64,000 nt of DNA from an uncultured Blastocatellia bacterium (GCA_946480785.1 CAMLLD010000025.1:5933-69932), one strand, 5' to 3'. Numbered from the stretch's first letter, positions 24,990 to 34,448 are shown. Program-made: numbers and translations. The notes: generated by a model not told the origin, from the letters alone.

Positions 24990-26246
24990 ATGTCGGCGAA
25001 TAAGACCAGTCACTTCGCGTTTGATTGGTGGATTATTCAGAAGCGTTTCGTCTATCTGGTAATCGCCATTCTTGTCCTCTGCGGCGTCGCCGCGGGCGCG
25101 GCAATTTACGTCTGGAAGTACGGCAATCCCTTCAAAAACGTAGCTGAGCTGAACTCCCCGGCCGGTGCGCGCTTCATTTCCTTTGAAGGCGACGTGCGCG
25201 TCGTCCGCGCCGCCACGCGCGAGACGATTCCCGCGAATGCCGACACGCAGCTCTATCCCGGCGATACGGTCCAGACACAGGACGGCGGCCGCGCGCGCAT
25301 CAGTCTCGCTGACGGCTCGACACTTGTCGTCAAGCCAAACAGCACGATTGTTATTCGCGACAACGCGCGCGCCGACGACGGCAAACGAACCAACGTTCGC
25401 GTTCGCGTCGATAGTGGCCAACTCTCGGTCCGCACCGACCAGCAAGTCGCCGGCACGACAAACGTCGTCGAAACTCCGAAGACCAAGAACACCGTCGGTG
25501 AACAGACCAACGCCAGCTTCGGCGTGAACCCTGAAGGCACTGAAGAAATCCGCGTCTCCACCGGTGTGATCGAAACCACGAACAGCTCCGGCGAGAAGAC
25601 CTCGATTCGCGGCGGCGAGTATGTTTCGGTGAACAACTCCGGCCGCCTCTCGGCCGCGCAACGCTTGCTCGACGTGCCGCAGCCGGCGACCCCTCACGAT
25701 CTCGAGAAAGTTTTTGTTAGTCCAAACGGCGCCGCGAGCGTGGGTTTGAAATGGCAGCGGCCGCAGTCGGGCACGCCTGCTTACTACCGGGTGGAAGTTG
25801 CGACCTCGCCGTTCTTCGTCGCGGACGGAAAAGTTATCGAACGCGATCAGTTAGTGGCGACGGAGCTCGCCGCCAGCGATCTGCGTCCGGGCGTTTACTT
25901 CTGGCGCGTGCGCGCGACGGCAGCGAGCGGCCAGGCGAGCGACTGGAGCGATCCGTTGAAGTTCATCGTCACGACGCGAGGTAACGGATCGCAGGTCTCA
26001 GTTTCGAACCTCACTGCCGAACTGCTCGGCGGCAGTCTTTATTTAGTGCGCGGCCGCGCCGAACCCGGCACGACGATCCGCATCAGCGGGCGCGAAACGA
26101 TCGTTAATCCCGACAGTTCCTTCCAGATTCAGCTCGTCGTACCCGCGGGTTCGCGTGACATCACCGTGGAAGCGCAGGACCCGCAAGGCAATAGCAGTCA
26201 ATACAAAGTTTCACTTTCCGGCCGCGTCGCGCGCGGCAGAACCTGA
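24990..26246 (+). CDS. FecR-domain protein with fibronectin-like and Ig-like C-terminal modules
   Basis: The product (418 residues) has a membrane anchor near residues 21-45, a FecR-type domain at about 55-215 (FEGDVRVVRA, LYPGDTVQTQDGGRARISLADGS), a fibronectin type III-like module (YYRVEVATSPFF to FWRVRATAASGQASDWSDP) and a final Ig-like module (VRGRAEPGTTIRI to QDPQGNSSQYKV). FecR domains in anti-sigma regulators transmit signals, but many stand-alone versions are LysM-like structural or polymer-binding proteins of the periplasm. It precedes the GGDEF gene by 19 bases and leads into the mre operon, suggesting a part in cell-envelope sensing. That role is inference. Confidence 0.85.
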   Translation: MSANKTSHFAFDWWIIQKRFVYLVIAILVLCGVAAGAAIYVWKYGNPFKNVAELNSPAGARFISFEGDVRVVRAATRETIPANADTQLYPGDTVQTQDGGRARISLADGSTLVVKPNSTIVIRDNARADDGKRTNVRVRVDSGQLSVRTDQQVAGTTNVVETPKTKNTVGEQTNASFGVNPEGTEEIRVSTGVIETTNSSGEKTSIRGGEYVSVNNSGRLSAAQRLLDVPQPATPHDLEKVFVSPNGAASVGLKWQRPQSGTPAYYRVEVATSPFFVADGKVIERDQLVATELAASDLRPGVYFWRVRATAASGQASDWSDPLKFIVTTRGNGSQVSVSNLTAELLGGSLYLVRGRAEPGTTIRISGRETIVNPDSSFQIQLVVPAGSRDITVEAQDPQGNSSQYKVSLSGRVARGRT

Positions 26247-26265
26247 GCGCGGAGATCTAACGATC

Positions 26266-27867
26266 GTGTCGAGTCACGTAATTCTATTGACGGATGCTCA
26301 CGAAGCGCCGGCCTACGAGCTGATCGAGGCTTTGCGCGCGGCGGGGCTGAAGACTCTGATCGAAGGTCTGCGCGAAGTGGAAGTGGAAGTCGCGCTCACG
26401 CGACAACAGCAGGATCAAAATGTCTCCGATCTGGACCGCCCACTGGCAGTGCTCTATGAAGTCGTGCCCGGCGCGGACATGGTCGAGCTGCACACCGCCG
26501 TCAATCACGCGCGCGCTTTTTGGCCCGGCGCGCCGCTCGTCGCCTGTCGCCGGCAAACGAACGGTTATCAAAGTCTCAACCTGCGTAGCGTCGACGGCGC
26601 AACGCTGAAGCGACTCGGCTTCGTCGCCATCGCCGACAAGTCGGCACAGCTTCCCGCGCTGCTGCGAGACATCGAAGCCCGCGGCGTGTCGGGCGAACTG
26701 CATCTGCCGCAAGTTGTCGAACGGCGAACCGGACGCGGCTGCTCTTCCCTGCCGCCGAAGATCAAATTCAACGATTTACGTGCGGCGTTCGATCTCGTCG
26801 CTTCGCTCCACTTCATCAGCGATCAGATCGGCGCGGCCAACACCGCGCTCGCCGGGCTCGAGCTGCTCATCGACGCCGATCGTTGGGCCATCTATCTTTT
26901 CTCGGAAGAGAAAGGCGTCGAAAGCGCGACGCTCGAAGCTGTCGCGGTGCGGCGGCCGGGCCAGCCAAACAGCGGCAAGACCGAAGAAGAGTGGCGCCGC
27001 GTGTTGACCGGCGAAGCCGATTTGCCGATCGGCTCTGAGACCAAAGCCGTGAAACGTGCGGCGGCGGGAATGGGAATCATCAAGAAAAAGGAGCGCGGCC
27101 AGTTTGTGCTCGCAGTGCCGCTGATCTGCGGCGAACGGATTCTCGGCGTGATCGAAGGCATCCGCGAAGGCTCGGGAGCGCGTGCGTTCAAGAAGACAGA
27201 CTTGGCGCTGCTCGACTCGCTTTCGTTGCCGATCGCGTCGGCGCTAGCTAATGCGGTCCGCATCGCCGAAGCCGAACGTCTCTCGCAAACAGACGATTTG
27301 ACCAAGCTGCACAACGCGCGCTACCTGCGCCAGTTTCTGCTCAACGAAATCCGCCGTGCTCGCCGTTACGGCTCGAGCGTCGCCGCGCTGTTTCTCGATC
27401 TCGACGACTTCAAACGCATCAACGACGAACACGGACACCTCGTCGGCTCGCACGTGCTGATGGAAATGGCCGCCGTGATTCTCTCCTCGATACGCGACAC
27501 CGACGCAGTGGCCCGTTACGGTGGCGACGAATTCGTGATCGTTTTACCCGACACTGGCACCGAACTCGCTGGCACCGTCGCCGAACGCATCCGGCAAAAG
27601 ATTTTGCGTCATCAATTCACCGGCGGGCGGCGGCTACAGCTTTCGTTGACGGCGAGTTTTGGTGTGGCGGCTTTCCCGAAACATGCATCCTCGCCACAAC
27701 AACTCATCGCCTGCGCCGACACCGCGATGTACGAAGCGAAGGCCGCAAACAAAAATTGTGTGCGCTTCGCCGCGGATCTGGCGGCGAAAGAGCCCCTGCA
27801 GGAACTCATGGAGAGCATCGAACAGACCGTTGTCGAGAATCTGGAGCTTGAGACCCTGACATCGTAA
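26266..27867 (+). CDS. GAF-GGDEF diguanylate cyclase with divergent N-terminal domain
   Basis: GTG at 26266 is chosen because GGAG lies 11 bases ahead and the product then starts with a receiver-like strand (SSHVILLTDAHEAPAYELI); earlier in-frame ATGs overlap the FecR gene. The 533-residue protein has an N-terminal degenerate response-regulator-like part, a GAF-like domain (about residues 190-355, WAIYLFSEEK to LPIASALANAVR), and a GGDEF domain with intact RYGGDEFVIV active site and an I-site RDTD exactly five residues before it, so it should make c-di-GMP and be product-inhibited. Its position immediately before mreB suggests that c-di-GMP may tie surface signalling to cell shape. A tandem pair of hairpins follows the stop. 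Confidence 0.92.
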   Translation: MSSHVILLTDAHEAPAYELIEALRAAGLKTLIEGLREVEVEVALTRQQQDQNVSDLDRPLAVLYEVVPGADMVELHTAVNHARAFWPGAPLVACRRQTNGYQSLNLRSVDGATLKRLGFVAIADKSAQLPALLRDIEARGVSGELHLPQVVERRTGRGCSSLPPKIKFNDLRAAFDLVASLHFISDQIGAANTALAGLELLIDADRWAIYLFSEEKGVESATLEAVAVRRPGQPNSGKTEEEWRRVLTGEADLPIGSETKAVKRAAAGMGIIKKKERGQFVLAVPLICGERILGVIEGIREGSGARAFKKTDLALLDSLSLPIASALANAVRIAEAERLSQTDDLTKLHNARYLRQFLLNEIRRARRYGSSVAALFLDLDDFKRINDEHGHLVGSHVLMEMAAVILSSIRDTDAVARYGGDEFVIVLPDTGTELAGTVAERIRQKILRHQFTGGRRLQLSLTASFGVAAFPKHASSPQQLIACADTAMYEAKAANKNCVRFAADLAAKEPLQELMESIEQTVVENLELETLTS

Positions 27868-27914
27868 CGCCGAAGGCGTTTGCTAATTCGAGCCCAGGGT
27901 TGGCACAACCCTGG
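27866..27914. repeat. Double-hairpin repeat (REP-like) after the GGDEF gene
   Basis: AACGCCGAAGGCGTT (27866-27880) forms a first hairpin overlapping the stop codon; CCAGGGTTG and CAACCCTGG (27894-27902 and 27906-27914) form a perfect 9-bp stem with a GCA loop. The CGCCGAAGGCG core also occurs in the large element at 49.9-50.2 kb. No long T-run follows, so it is a repeat first and a possible weak terminator second. Confidence 0.6.
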
Positions 27915-27944
27915 ACCACGAACGAAGTTCAAAAAACAAACCAG

Positions 27945-27974
27945 TTTACGCTGCGAGCCTTAACGGTGTATCTT
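27945..27974 (+). promoter_or_regulatory. Candidate promoter of the mreB operon
   Basis: TTTACG (27945-27950) and TATCTT (27969-27974), 18 bases apart, lie 132 bases ahead of mreB. Between this site and the gene is a leader with a possible GTAGGGA/TCCCTAC stem (28011-28017 with 28033-28039). Both are weak individually; promoter function is inferred from their position. Confidence 0.3.
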
Positions 27975-28105
27975 AGGAGGTCGGACGTGTTTGGTGCGTC
28001 GTCTAAAGAGGTAGGGAATGAAGGGATGTCTCTCCCTACTGATATTTGTCGCCGATCCCACCCCGAAGTTCCATACTACAACCACGGGAAGTGAATAGAA
28101 GCTAG

Positions 28106-29152
28106 ATGGCTTTCAAATCTATTTTCAGTCTGTTTTCGAGCGACCTGGCAATCGACCTCGGGACGGCAAATACGCTGGTCTACGCCAAAGGTCGCGGCAT
28201 CGTTGTTTCAGAGCCTTCTATCGTGGCGATCAATAAAGTCACCAACCAGGTCGAAGCCGTCGGCCGCGACGCCAAAGACATGCTGGGCCGAACGCCCGGC
28301 AACATCGTCGCGATTCGCCCGATGAAAGACGGCGTGATCGCCAACTTCGAAGTCACGGAGAAGATGCTCCAGCACTTCATTCGTAAAGCCCACAACGGCA
28401 AAACGTGGGTGAGCCCGCGCGTCGTCATCGGTATCCCGTCGGAAATCACCCAGGTCGAACGTCGCGCTGTCGAAGACTCGGCGTATCGCGCGAAGGCTTC
28501 GGAAGTTTATCTGGTTGAGGAAGCGATGGCCGCGGCGATCGGCGCCGGACTGCCGATCACCGAACCGCACGGCAACATGGTCGTCGACATCGGCGGCGGC
28601 ACGACCGACATCGCGGTGATCAGCTTGAGCGGCATCGTTTACTCGCGCGCGGTGCGCGTCGCGGGCAACGAAATGGACGAGGCGATCATTCAGTACATTA
28701 AGAGGAAGTACAACCTGTTGATTGGCGAACGCACCGCCGAAGCAATCAAGATCGAACTCGGTTCGGCACACCCGCTCGATGAGCCACTCTCGTATGAAGT
28801 GCGCGGCCGCAACCTGATCGAAGGCATTCCGAAGACCATCACGATTACCGACGAAGAGATACGCGAGGCGCTTTCGGATTCGATTTCCACGATCATCAAC
28901 GCCGTCCGTGTGGCGCTCGAACGAACGCCGCCGGAACTCTCGGCTGACATCGTGGAACGCGGTATCGTATTGACTGGCGGCGGCGCGCTGTTGAAACACC
29001 TCGACAAACGATTGACCATCGAGACCGGTTTGCCGGTAACGGTGGCGGACGATCCGCTTGCTTCCGTGGTTCTGGGCACCGGAAAGATGTTGTCTGACTT
29101 CGATCTGCTCAAACGCGTGAAGTGGGAAAACACAATGACCGCAGGGATGTAA
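28106..29152 (+). CDS. mreB: Rod-shape actin MreB
   Basis: A bacterial actin of 348 residues that forms membrane-attached filaments and guides lateral wall synthesis. ATPase-fold motifs are all visible: phosphate-1 [13 protein letters not shown], the [10 protein letters not shown] region, connect/phosphate-2 [15 protein letters not shown], the EGIPKTITI stretch and the adenosine motif [11 protein letters not shown]. An N-terminal hydrophobic start ([13 protein letters not shown]) should help to contact the membrane. It opens the conserved order mreB, mreC, mreD, PBP2, rodA and is separated from the upstream GGDEF gene by 238 bases carrying a repeat and a possible promoter. Confidence 0.99.
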   Translation: MAFKSIFSLFSSDLAIDLGTANTLVYAKGRGIVVSEPSIVAINKVTNQVEAVGRDAKDMLGRTPGNIVAIRPMKDGVIANFEVTEKMLQHFIRKAHNGKTWVSPRVVIGIPSEITQVERRAVEDSAYRAKASEVYLVEEAMAAAIGAGLPITEPHGNMVVDIGGGTTDIAVISLSGIVYSRAVRVAGNEMDEAIIQYIKRKYNLLIGERTAEAIKIELGSAHPLDEPLSYEVRGRNLIEGIPKTITITDEEIREALSDSISTIINAVRVALERTPPELSADIVERGIVLTGGGALLKHLDKRLTIETGLPVTVADDPLASVVLGTGKMLSDFDLLKRVKWENTMTAGM

Positions 29153-29164
29153 CCGGCATTAGCA

Positions 29165-30067
29165 GTGGCTTCAGTTCGTACCCAAAGAGAAATTCGCCAG
29201 CGGGCCCCTCTCTGGCTCATCGGTTTACTAGTCACTAATCTCGTGATCATGGCCGTCGACGCGCGCGACGCCACGGGCGAGCAAAAGGTCCTGCGTATCT
29301 GGACGCAGACGTTTGCCTCGCCGTTGCAAAACGCGTCTTCGAAAGTGAGCGGCGCAACCGGCGGTTTCTTTCAACAGATGTTCAATTTCCGTCGCACCGC
29401 GCAGGAAAACGAGCAACTTAAAGAACGTCTCGCGAAGACCGAGCTCGAGCTCAACACCGCGCGCCAGGCGACGGCCGAAAACGAACGGCTCAAAGCGCTG
29501 CTCAGTCTCAACGAACAAACTAAAATCGAGAGTGTTCCGGCGCGCGTGATCGCTCGCGATCCGTCGGTCTGGTTCAACACGATCACGATCAATCGCGGCA
29601 GCAGCTCGGGCGTCGCGGTCAACATGCCGGTCGTTACGGGCGGCGGCATCGTTGGCCGCGTGATCACAGTTAGTCCGTGGGCGTCGCAAGTGATGCTGAT
29701 CACGGACGAGAAAGCGGGCGCGGGCGCCGTGGTCGGACAGGTGGGCCAGTCAGGCGCGCTCGGCTCGGTGCGCGGCCGCTCGGATCTCGGCGTTAGCATG
29801 ATCGAGATGCGTTACGTCTCGGGACTCGAGCAGGTGGAAGTCGGCGATCCCGTGATGACGACGGGCCAGGACGGGATTTATCCGCCCGGTTTGAATGTCG
29901 GCAAAGTGGTCGACGTGAAGAAAGGAACAGCGACGCAGGCGCACCAGATTTTGATCCAACCCGGTGCGCAGTTGGACCATTTAGAAGAAGTAGCGGTGCT
30001 TTTGTACCATCCCCCGCAACGCATAACCCCCCAACAGAATTTGCCGAACGCGGAAAAGTCGCGGTGA
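29165..30067 (+). CDS. mreC: Rod-shape protein MreC
   Basis: The protein (300 residues) links MreB to the periplasmic wall enzymes. It has a GTG start, a short cytoplasmic end, one membrane helix near residues 17-33, a coiled coil around 75-110 (TAQENEQLKERLAKTELELNT region), and two beta-barrel-like domains (VPARVIARDPSVWFNTI, then VTGGGIVGRVI and DPVMTTGQDGIYPPGLNVG), the standard MreC layout. The C-terminus adds a Pro/Gln-rich tail. It starts 12 bases after mreB and is followed by mreD after 18, so the genes share one transcript. Confidence 0.96.
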   Translation: MASVRTQREIRQRAPLWLIGLLVTNLVIMAVDARDATGEQKVLRIWTQTFASPLQNASSKVSGATGGFFQQMFNFRRTAQENEQLKERLAKTELELNTARQATAENERLKALLSLNEQTKIESVPARVIARDPSVWFNTITINRGSSSGVAVNMPVVTGGGIVGRVITVSPWASQVMLITDEKAGAGAVVGQVGQSGALGSVRGRSDLGVSMIEMRYVSGLEQVEVGDPVMTTGQDGIYPPGLNVGKVVDVKKGTATQAHQILIQPGAQLDHLEEVAVLLYHPPQRITPQQNLPNAEKSR

Positions 30068-30085
30068 GAACGTTATCGTCCGTCA

Positions 30086-30628
30086 ATGTCGCAGCTTAAG
30101 ATCGCCGCAGTGTTGCTCATCTCGATCGTGCTGCAACTCTCGTTGCGCGTGGTCTGGAAGCCGCTGGTTTACATTGATTTTCCGCTCGTCGTGGTTGTTT
30201 ACATCGCGCTGCAACGCGACGCCTGGCAGGCATTGGTCGTCGGCACCCTCGCCGGACTGATCGTCGATACACAGACCGGCGGCCTGATCGGCGCGGGCGG
30301 CTTTTCGAAGACGCTGACGGCCTACATCATCTTCTTCGCGGCCACGAAGGTGAACCTTGAAAATCCGTTGTTGCGCATTCCGGTGCTGGCCGCGGCGAGC
30401 GTGCTCGACTCGCTGATTTACGTTTTCTGGCACCGTTTGCTCGGATACGCGCCGAGCGTTCCGCTCGTGCAGACGTTGTCTTATAAACTAATCGCCACGA
30501 CGATCGTGGGGACGTTGGTTCTTTACATGCTCAACTCGGTGATGTCGCCGCAGTCGTCGCAGCGGCGACAATTTGCCACGCGGCGGCGCGTGGCGCGGCG
30601 TTCGACCGGACCGTTACGGCGACGCTGA
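30086..30628 (+). CDS. mreD: Rod-shape membrane protein MreD
   Basis: A 180-residue, very hydrophobic protein with about five membrane helices (for example AAVLLISIVLQLSLRVVW and VVGTLAGLIVDTQTG), in the right place and of the right size for MreD, a poorly conserved partner of MreC. The motif region LVVGTLAGLIVDTQTGGLIGAGGFSK is the best-conserved family segment. The final 25 residues are strongly basic (Arg-rich), which would lie in the cytoplasm. Identification depends on both sequence and gene order. The following PBP2 gene starts 53 bases later. Confidence 0.92.
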   Translation: MSQLKIAAVLLISIVLQLSLRVVWKPLVYIDFPLVVVVYIALQRDAWQALVVGTLAGLIVDTQTGGLIGAGGFSKTLTAYIIFFAATKVNLENPLLRIPVLAAASVLDSLIYVFWHRLLGYAPSVPLVQTLSYKLIATTIVGTLVLYMLNSVMSPQSSQRRQFATRRRVARRSTGPLRRR

Positions 30629-30681
30629 TTTTGTACAACGCGGCAAGCGGAACGAGGCACTAAGCAGAAGGCGGCAAACCA

Positions 30682-32682
30682 ATGAAATTCGAAGACACAT
30701 CGCAAAACCTGCGCGCGCGACTCCGGTTTGTGCAGATCCTCGTGGTGGCGATGCTCGGCCTGCTGAGCATCAGGCTTTATGTCCTGCAGGTCGTGCGCGG
30801 CGACCGTTACGCGGAGATCGCGCAGAACCAGCGCCGCCGTCGCCTGCCGATTCCCGCGCCGCGCGGCGTCATCTTTGATCGCAACAACAAACCCATCGTC
30901 AACTCGCGTCCGATCTACAACGTCATCCTTTCGCGCGAAGACGTTAAAGGCAAAGACCTCAGCGCGCTTGTCGATCCGCTTTCGGGCGGTCTCGACATCG
31001 ACCAGCAGATCCTGGCCGATCGCTTCGAGATGGTGAAGTCGATGCCGGCGTTTGAGTCGATACTCGTGAAGCAGGACGCGACGCCCGGCGACATCGCGTG
31101 GGTCGAGGCGCACAATCTCGAGTTTCCCGAACTGCGCGTCGAACAACAGCCGCAGCGAACGTATCCGGCGAACGGCTCGCTCGCGCACGTCGTCGGTTAC
31201 GTCGGTGAGATCAGTCCGGAACAACTCAAGCAACAGGTTTATAAAGACAAGGGACTCAAACCCGGCGACATCATCGGTCTCAGCGGGATCGAGCAGGTCT
31301 ACGACGACTATCTGCGCGGCACCGATGGTTATCGCGAAGTCGTGGTCGACAGCCGCGGGCGCATTCAGGACGAGATTGAAACCGTCGCGCCGATTCCCGG
31401 ACGCGATTTGATCACGACGATCGATCTCGATCTGCAGCACGCCGCCGAAGACCAGCTCGCAAACTCCGCCACCAAGCGCGGCGTGATCATCGCGATGGAT
31501 CCAAACAACGGCGAGATCCTCGCGCTCGCGTCGGCGCCGTCGTTCGATCCCAATCTCTTCTCGCAGCGCATCAACAGCAAGGAAGGCAAGGCCGAATACG
31601 CAGCGCTCCTGAACGATCCGGAAACGCCGTTGCTCAACCGCGCGATTCAGAGTCGTTATCCACCGGGTTCGACCTGGAAGATCCCGATGTCCATTGCCGG
31701 ACTGCAGCAAGGCGCGATCACGCTCGAGCATTCCAACCTGGTTTGCGGCGGCGGCATTCAGGTCGGCAACAAGTTCACGCGCTGCATGGGCAATCACGGC
31801 ACGCCCGACATCAAGACCGCGATCATCCATTCGTGCGACGGTTACTTCTATCGTCTCGGTTTGAAGATGGGCATCGACGGCATTGTCTCGATGGTCGACG
31901 AGTTTGATCTGAACAAACGCACCGGCATCGATCTGCCGAACGAAGTCGTGAGTTGGACGCCCTCGCGCGAATTCAAGCGCCGCATGCAGCCGCGCGATCC
32001 CGAATGGCGCGACATCGACACGGTTTACGCCTCGTTCGGGCAGGTTTACGACATCATCACACCCATCTCCTTGTTGCGCACGATCTCGGCCGTCGGCGTC
32101 GGCGGGCGCATGTACATCCCGCACCTGCTCAAGGAAGTGCGCGCATTCGGCACGCCCGGAGCGCCCGATTACAAACCCACCGTAACGTTCACGCCGCTCG
32201 ATTCGTCGCGGCCGAATCCGAAAGTGCTGCCGATTCCGGAAGACATTCATCAGCGGGTTGTCGACGGCATGTGGGGCGTCGTCAATGCAGGCGGCACCGG
32301 CGCGGCGATCAAGATGGCCGGCTTTGACATCGCGGGCAAGACGGGCACGGCGCAGGTCGTCGGACTCGGCAAAGACACCGGCAAGAATAAGGACCACGCG
32401 TGGTTCGTCAGTTACGCACCCGCTTACAAACCTGAAATCGCGCTGGTCGCTTTGATCGAGAACTCGGGATTCGGCGGCGCGAATGCCGCCCCCGCGGTGC
32501 GCGGTGTTTACAACGTCTACTACCGCAACACTCGTCACGAAGAACCTCCCGGCGCGGTGCCGCAGATCGCGAAGAAGGAAACTCCCGCGCCGAAATCGAC
32601 AGACGCAACGAAACCCAAACCGATCGCTGCTGCCGCGCCCACAGCCGCCGCTCAGCAAGCAGTGGCGCGCCGTAATCATTAA
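30682..32682 (+). CDS. mrdA: Penicillin-binding protein 2 (elongasome transpeptidase)
   Basis: A class B PBP of 666 residues that cross-links peptidoglycan during elongation. The product has an N-terminal anchor (about residues 15-35), the pedestal/dimerisation domain starting RRRRLPIPAPRGVIFDRN, and a transpeptidase domain with SxxK as STWK (Ser330-Lys333), the SxN-equivalent as SCD in HSCDGYFYRLG, and KTGT in GKTGTAQVVG. The tail is Ala/Pro/Lys-rich and extends about 45 residues past the domain. Its stop shares one base with the RodA start (TAATG), coupling translation of the transpeptidase to its partner polymerase. Confidence 0.97.
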   Translation: MKFEDTSQNLRARLRFVQILVVAMLGLLSIRLYVLQVVRGDRYAEIAQNQRRRRLPIPAPRGVIFDRNNKPIVNSRPIYNVILSREDVKGKDLSALVDPLSGGLDIDQQILADRFEMVKSMPAFESILVKQDATPGDIAWVEAHNLEFPELRVEQQPQRTYPANGSLAHVVGYVGEISPEQLKQQVYKDKGLKPGDIIGLSGIEQVYDDYLRGTDGYREVVVDSRGRIQDEIETVAPIPGRDLITTIDLDLQHAAEDQLANSATKRGVIIAMDPNNGEILALASAPSFDPNLFSQRINSKEGKAEYAALLNDPETPLLNRAIQSRYPPGSTWKIPMSIAGLQQGAITLEHSNLVCGGGIQVGNKFTRCMGNHGTPDIKTAIIHSCDGYFYRLGLKMGIDGIVSMVDEFDLNKRTGIDLPNEVVSWTPSREFKRRMQPRDPEWRDIDTVYASFGQVYDIITPISLLRTISAVGVGGRMYIPHLLKEVRAFGTPGAPDYKPTVTFTPLDSSRPNPKVLPIPEDIHQRVVDGMWGVVNAGGTGAAIKMAGFDIAGKTGTAQVVGLGKDTGKNKDHAWFVSYAPAYKPEIALVALIENSGFGGANAAPAVRGVYNVYYRNTRHEEPPGAVPQIAKKETPAPKSTDATKPKPIAAAAPTAAAQQAVARRNH

Positions 32683-33803
32683 TGGTCGCCATCATTCACA
32701 AACGTAGTTGGCGCGACTTCGACTGGATCCTCGCCTTCACGGCGATCGCCATCGTCCTCTTCGGCACGGTCCAAATCCGTAATGCGCAACCGACCGAGAC
32801 TTATTGGATCAAACAACTCATCGGACTCGGCATTGGTCTCGTGGCGATGCTCGCGATCGCGTTCACCGATTACCGCAAACTGCTGAATCTCGCGCCCATC
32901 TTTTACGTGTTCGGACTGGTGCTGCTCGTCGTCGTGCTTGTTCCCGGCATCGGTCTGAAGATTAACGGCCAGCGCTGCTGGCTCAAGGTTCCGGGCATCG
33001 GGCAGTTTCAGCCGTCGGAGTTTGTGAAGGTGACGACGGCGATGATGCTGGCGCGTTACTTCGGCAAGAATCGCGTAAACGTGCTCGCCGTGAAGGAGAT
33101 GATCGCCGGCTGTCTCATTCTCGGTTTGCCCTGCGCCTTGATCATGCTCGAACCCGATGCGGGTTCAGTGCTGACCTACATACCGATCCTCGCCGTGGTC
33201 CTGTTTCTTTCGGCCATTCGCTTGCGGCTCGCGGTTGCGGCGACGGTCCTTGCCGTCGTGATGATTCCTTTTGCCTACGTGGTGGGCGTCAAGACTGGAG
33301 CCATCAAACTCTACCAGCAGGAACGCATCAACGTGATCCTTGATCCTGAGAACGCGGATCGCAAAGGCATCGGTTATCACACGTGGCAATCGATCCTGAC
33401 TGTCGGCGAGGGTGGCTTGTTTGGCTCGCGAGCCTCAGTCGAACACTCGCAGAGCAGCCTGAAGTTTCTGCCCGAGCCGCATACCGACTTCATCTACGCC
33501 GTGACGGCGGAAAACTCCGGCTTCGTCGGTTGCCTTTTCGTGTTGTTTGCTTACGTCGTCCTTATATCGCGCTTGATAACCGGAGCGCGGCGGTCTTCCG
33601 ATCGCGCCGGTATGCTGTTCATCATGGCATTCGTCGGTGGTCTCACGTTTCAGATCTTCATCAACATCGGGATGGCGCTCGGTATCCTGCCCGTGATCGG
33701 CGTACCACTGCCGTTGATGAGCGCGGGTCTCGCCTCGCTCGTCGCCACCTTCATCGCGATCGGCTTTGCGATCAGCGTGCAGTTACGACGCTTTGTTAAT
33801 TAG
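32682..33803 (+). CDS. rodA: SEDS peptidoglycan polymerase RodA
   Basis: A 373-residue SEDS protein with about ten membrane helices that polymerises glycan strands with PBP2. SEDS marks are GIGLKINGQRCWLKV followed by GQFQPSEFVKV, LIMLEPDAGSVL with its functional Asp, the loop ending KFLPEPHTDFIYAV and the ending GVPLPLMSAGLASLVATF. The usual signature ends Ser-x-Gly-Gly-Ser; here it reads MSAGLAS, a mild departure. The start overlaps the PBP2 stop by one base. Its 3' end overlaps the convergent YdcF gene by 21 bases. Confidence 0.97.
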   Translation: MVAIIHKRSWRDFDWILAFTAIAIVLFGTVQIRNAQPTETYWIKQLIGLGIGLVAMLAIAFTDYRKLLNLAPIFYVFGLVLLVVVLVPGIGLKINGQRCWLKVPGIGQFQPSEFVKVTTAMMLARYFGKNRVNVLAVKEMIAGCLILGLPCALIMLEPDAGSVLTYIPILAVVLFLSAIRLRLAVAATVLAVVMIPFAYVVGVKTGAIKLYQQERINVILDPENADRKGIGYHTWQSILTVGEGGLFGSRASVEHSQSSLKFLPEPHTDFIYAVTAENSGFVGCLFVLFAYVVLISRLITGARRSSDRAGMLFIMAFVGGLTFQIFINIGMALGILPVIGVPLPLMSAGLASLVATFIAIGFAISVQLRRFVN

Positions 33804-34448
33804 ATACTTGTCGTAACCGGCTTGTATAAGTTCCTCGTAAGCACGCCAAATATCTTCGGGAATCTCCTGTTCGATCTGATAACCGAGCTCCGGGTACAAC
33901 TTGATCCGCTGTAAATCACCGACCATGATGCCGACTACGTCGCTGTGCGTTAACGAAGTGTGCGTGTAGTGCGCGAGATAGTCGGCGAAAGAGACCTGCG
34001 GCGAAGTCAGGACAACCTGCTTCTCGGGCCACATCTTGCGAATCGTCGCGTAAGCGCGGCGCTCCATGTAAGGCTTCTGCACGACGATGAAGCGCTGCGG
34101 ATCGATTCCCTGTTCGGCGAGAAGGTGTTGGGTGAAGCGAATGTTTTCGCCAGTGTTCGTTGAGTTTGGCTCGATCAGAATGCGCTCGCGCGGCACGCCC
34201 AGGCTCATTGCAATCCGTGCGAAGCGCTCTGCTTCCGGTTCGTCCCACAATCTTTCCGTGATCGCGCCGCGTCCGCCCGAGAAGATCAGCAACGGCGCCC
34301 AGCCTTCGAGAAACAATTGCGCGCCGCGTTCAGCAACGCGTTCGTCGTGACTGCACAACACGAGAATCGCGTCGGCCGGCGCGAGTTCGTGTTTCATGCG
34401 GTGGTAGTCCCAGATTTTTTCGGCGAGTGCGCGGATGTCAGAGTTCAT
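33783..34448 (-). CDS. YdcF family protein (DUF218)
   Basis: The ATG yielding MNSDIRALAEKIWDYHRM is used (221 residues); a longer frame upstream lies within the next gene and is unlikely. YdcF proteins have a Rossmann-type fold, bind S-adenosylmethionine in one studied case, and in membrane-bound relatives touch envelope biogenesis. Visible family features are ADAILVLCSHDERVAERGAQL, LIFSGGRG and NSTNTGENIRFT. There is no membrane segment. The start overlaps the stop of the P-loop gene in an ATGA junction, so both are translated together, and the 3' end overlaps rodA antisense by 21 bases. Molecular function remains unknown. Confidence 0.88.
   Translation of the reverse strand: MNSDIRALAEKIWDYHRMKHELAPADAILVLCSHDERVAERGAQLFLEGWAPLLIFSGGRGAITERLWDEPEAERFARIAMSLGVPRERILIEPNSTNTGENIRFTQHLLAEQGIDPQRFIVVQKPYMERRAYATIRKMWPEKQVVLTSPQVSFADYLAHYTHTSLTHSDVVGIMVGDLQRIKLYPELGYQIEQEIPEDIWRAYEELIQAGYDKYLINKAS

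Noticed and set aside
27900..28094. A 64-codon frame in the mreB leader
   Set aside because: It overlaps the hairpin repeat and possible promoter, has no clear binding site, and the product looks random.
30523..32679. A 718-codon open frame on the minus strand opposite PBP2
   Set aside because: It is the antisense shadow of mrdA; no motif, no binding site and an Arg/Asp-heavy composition.
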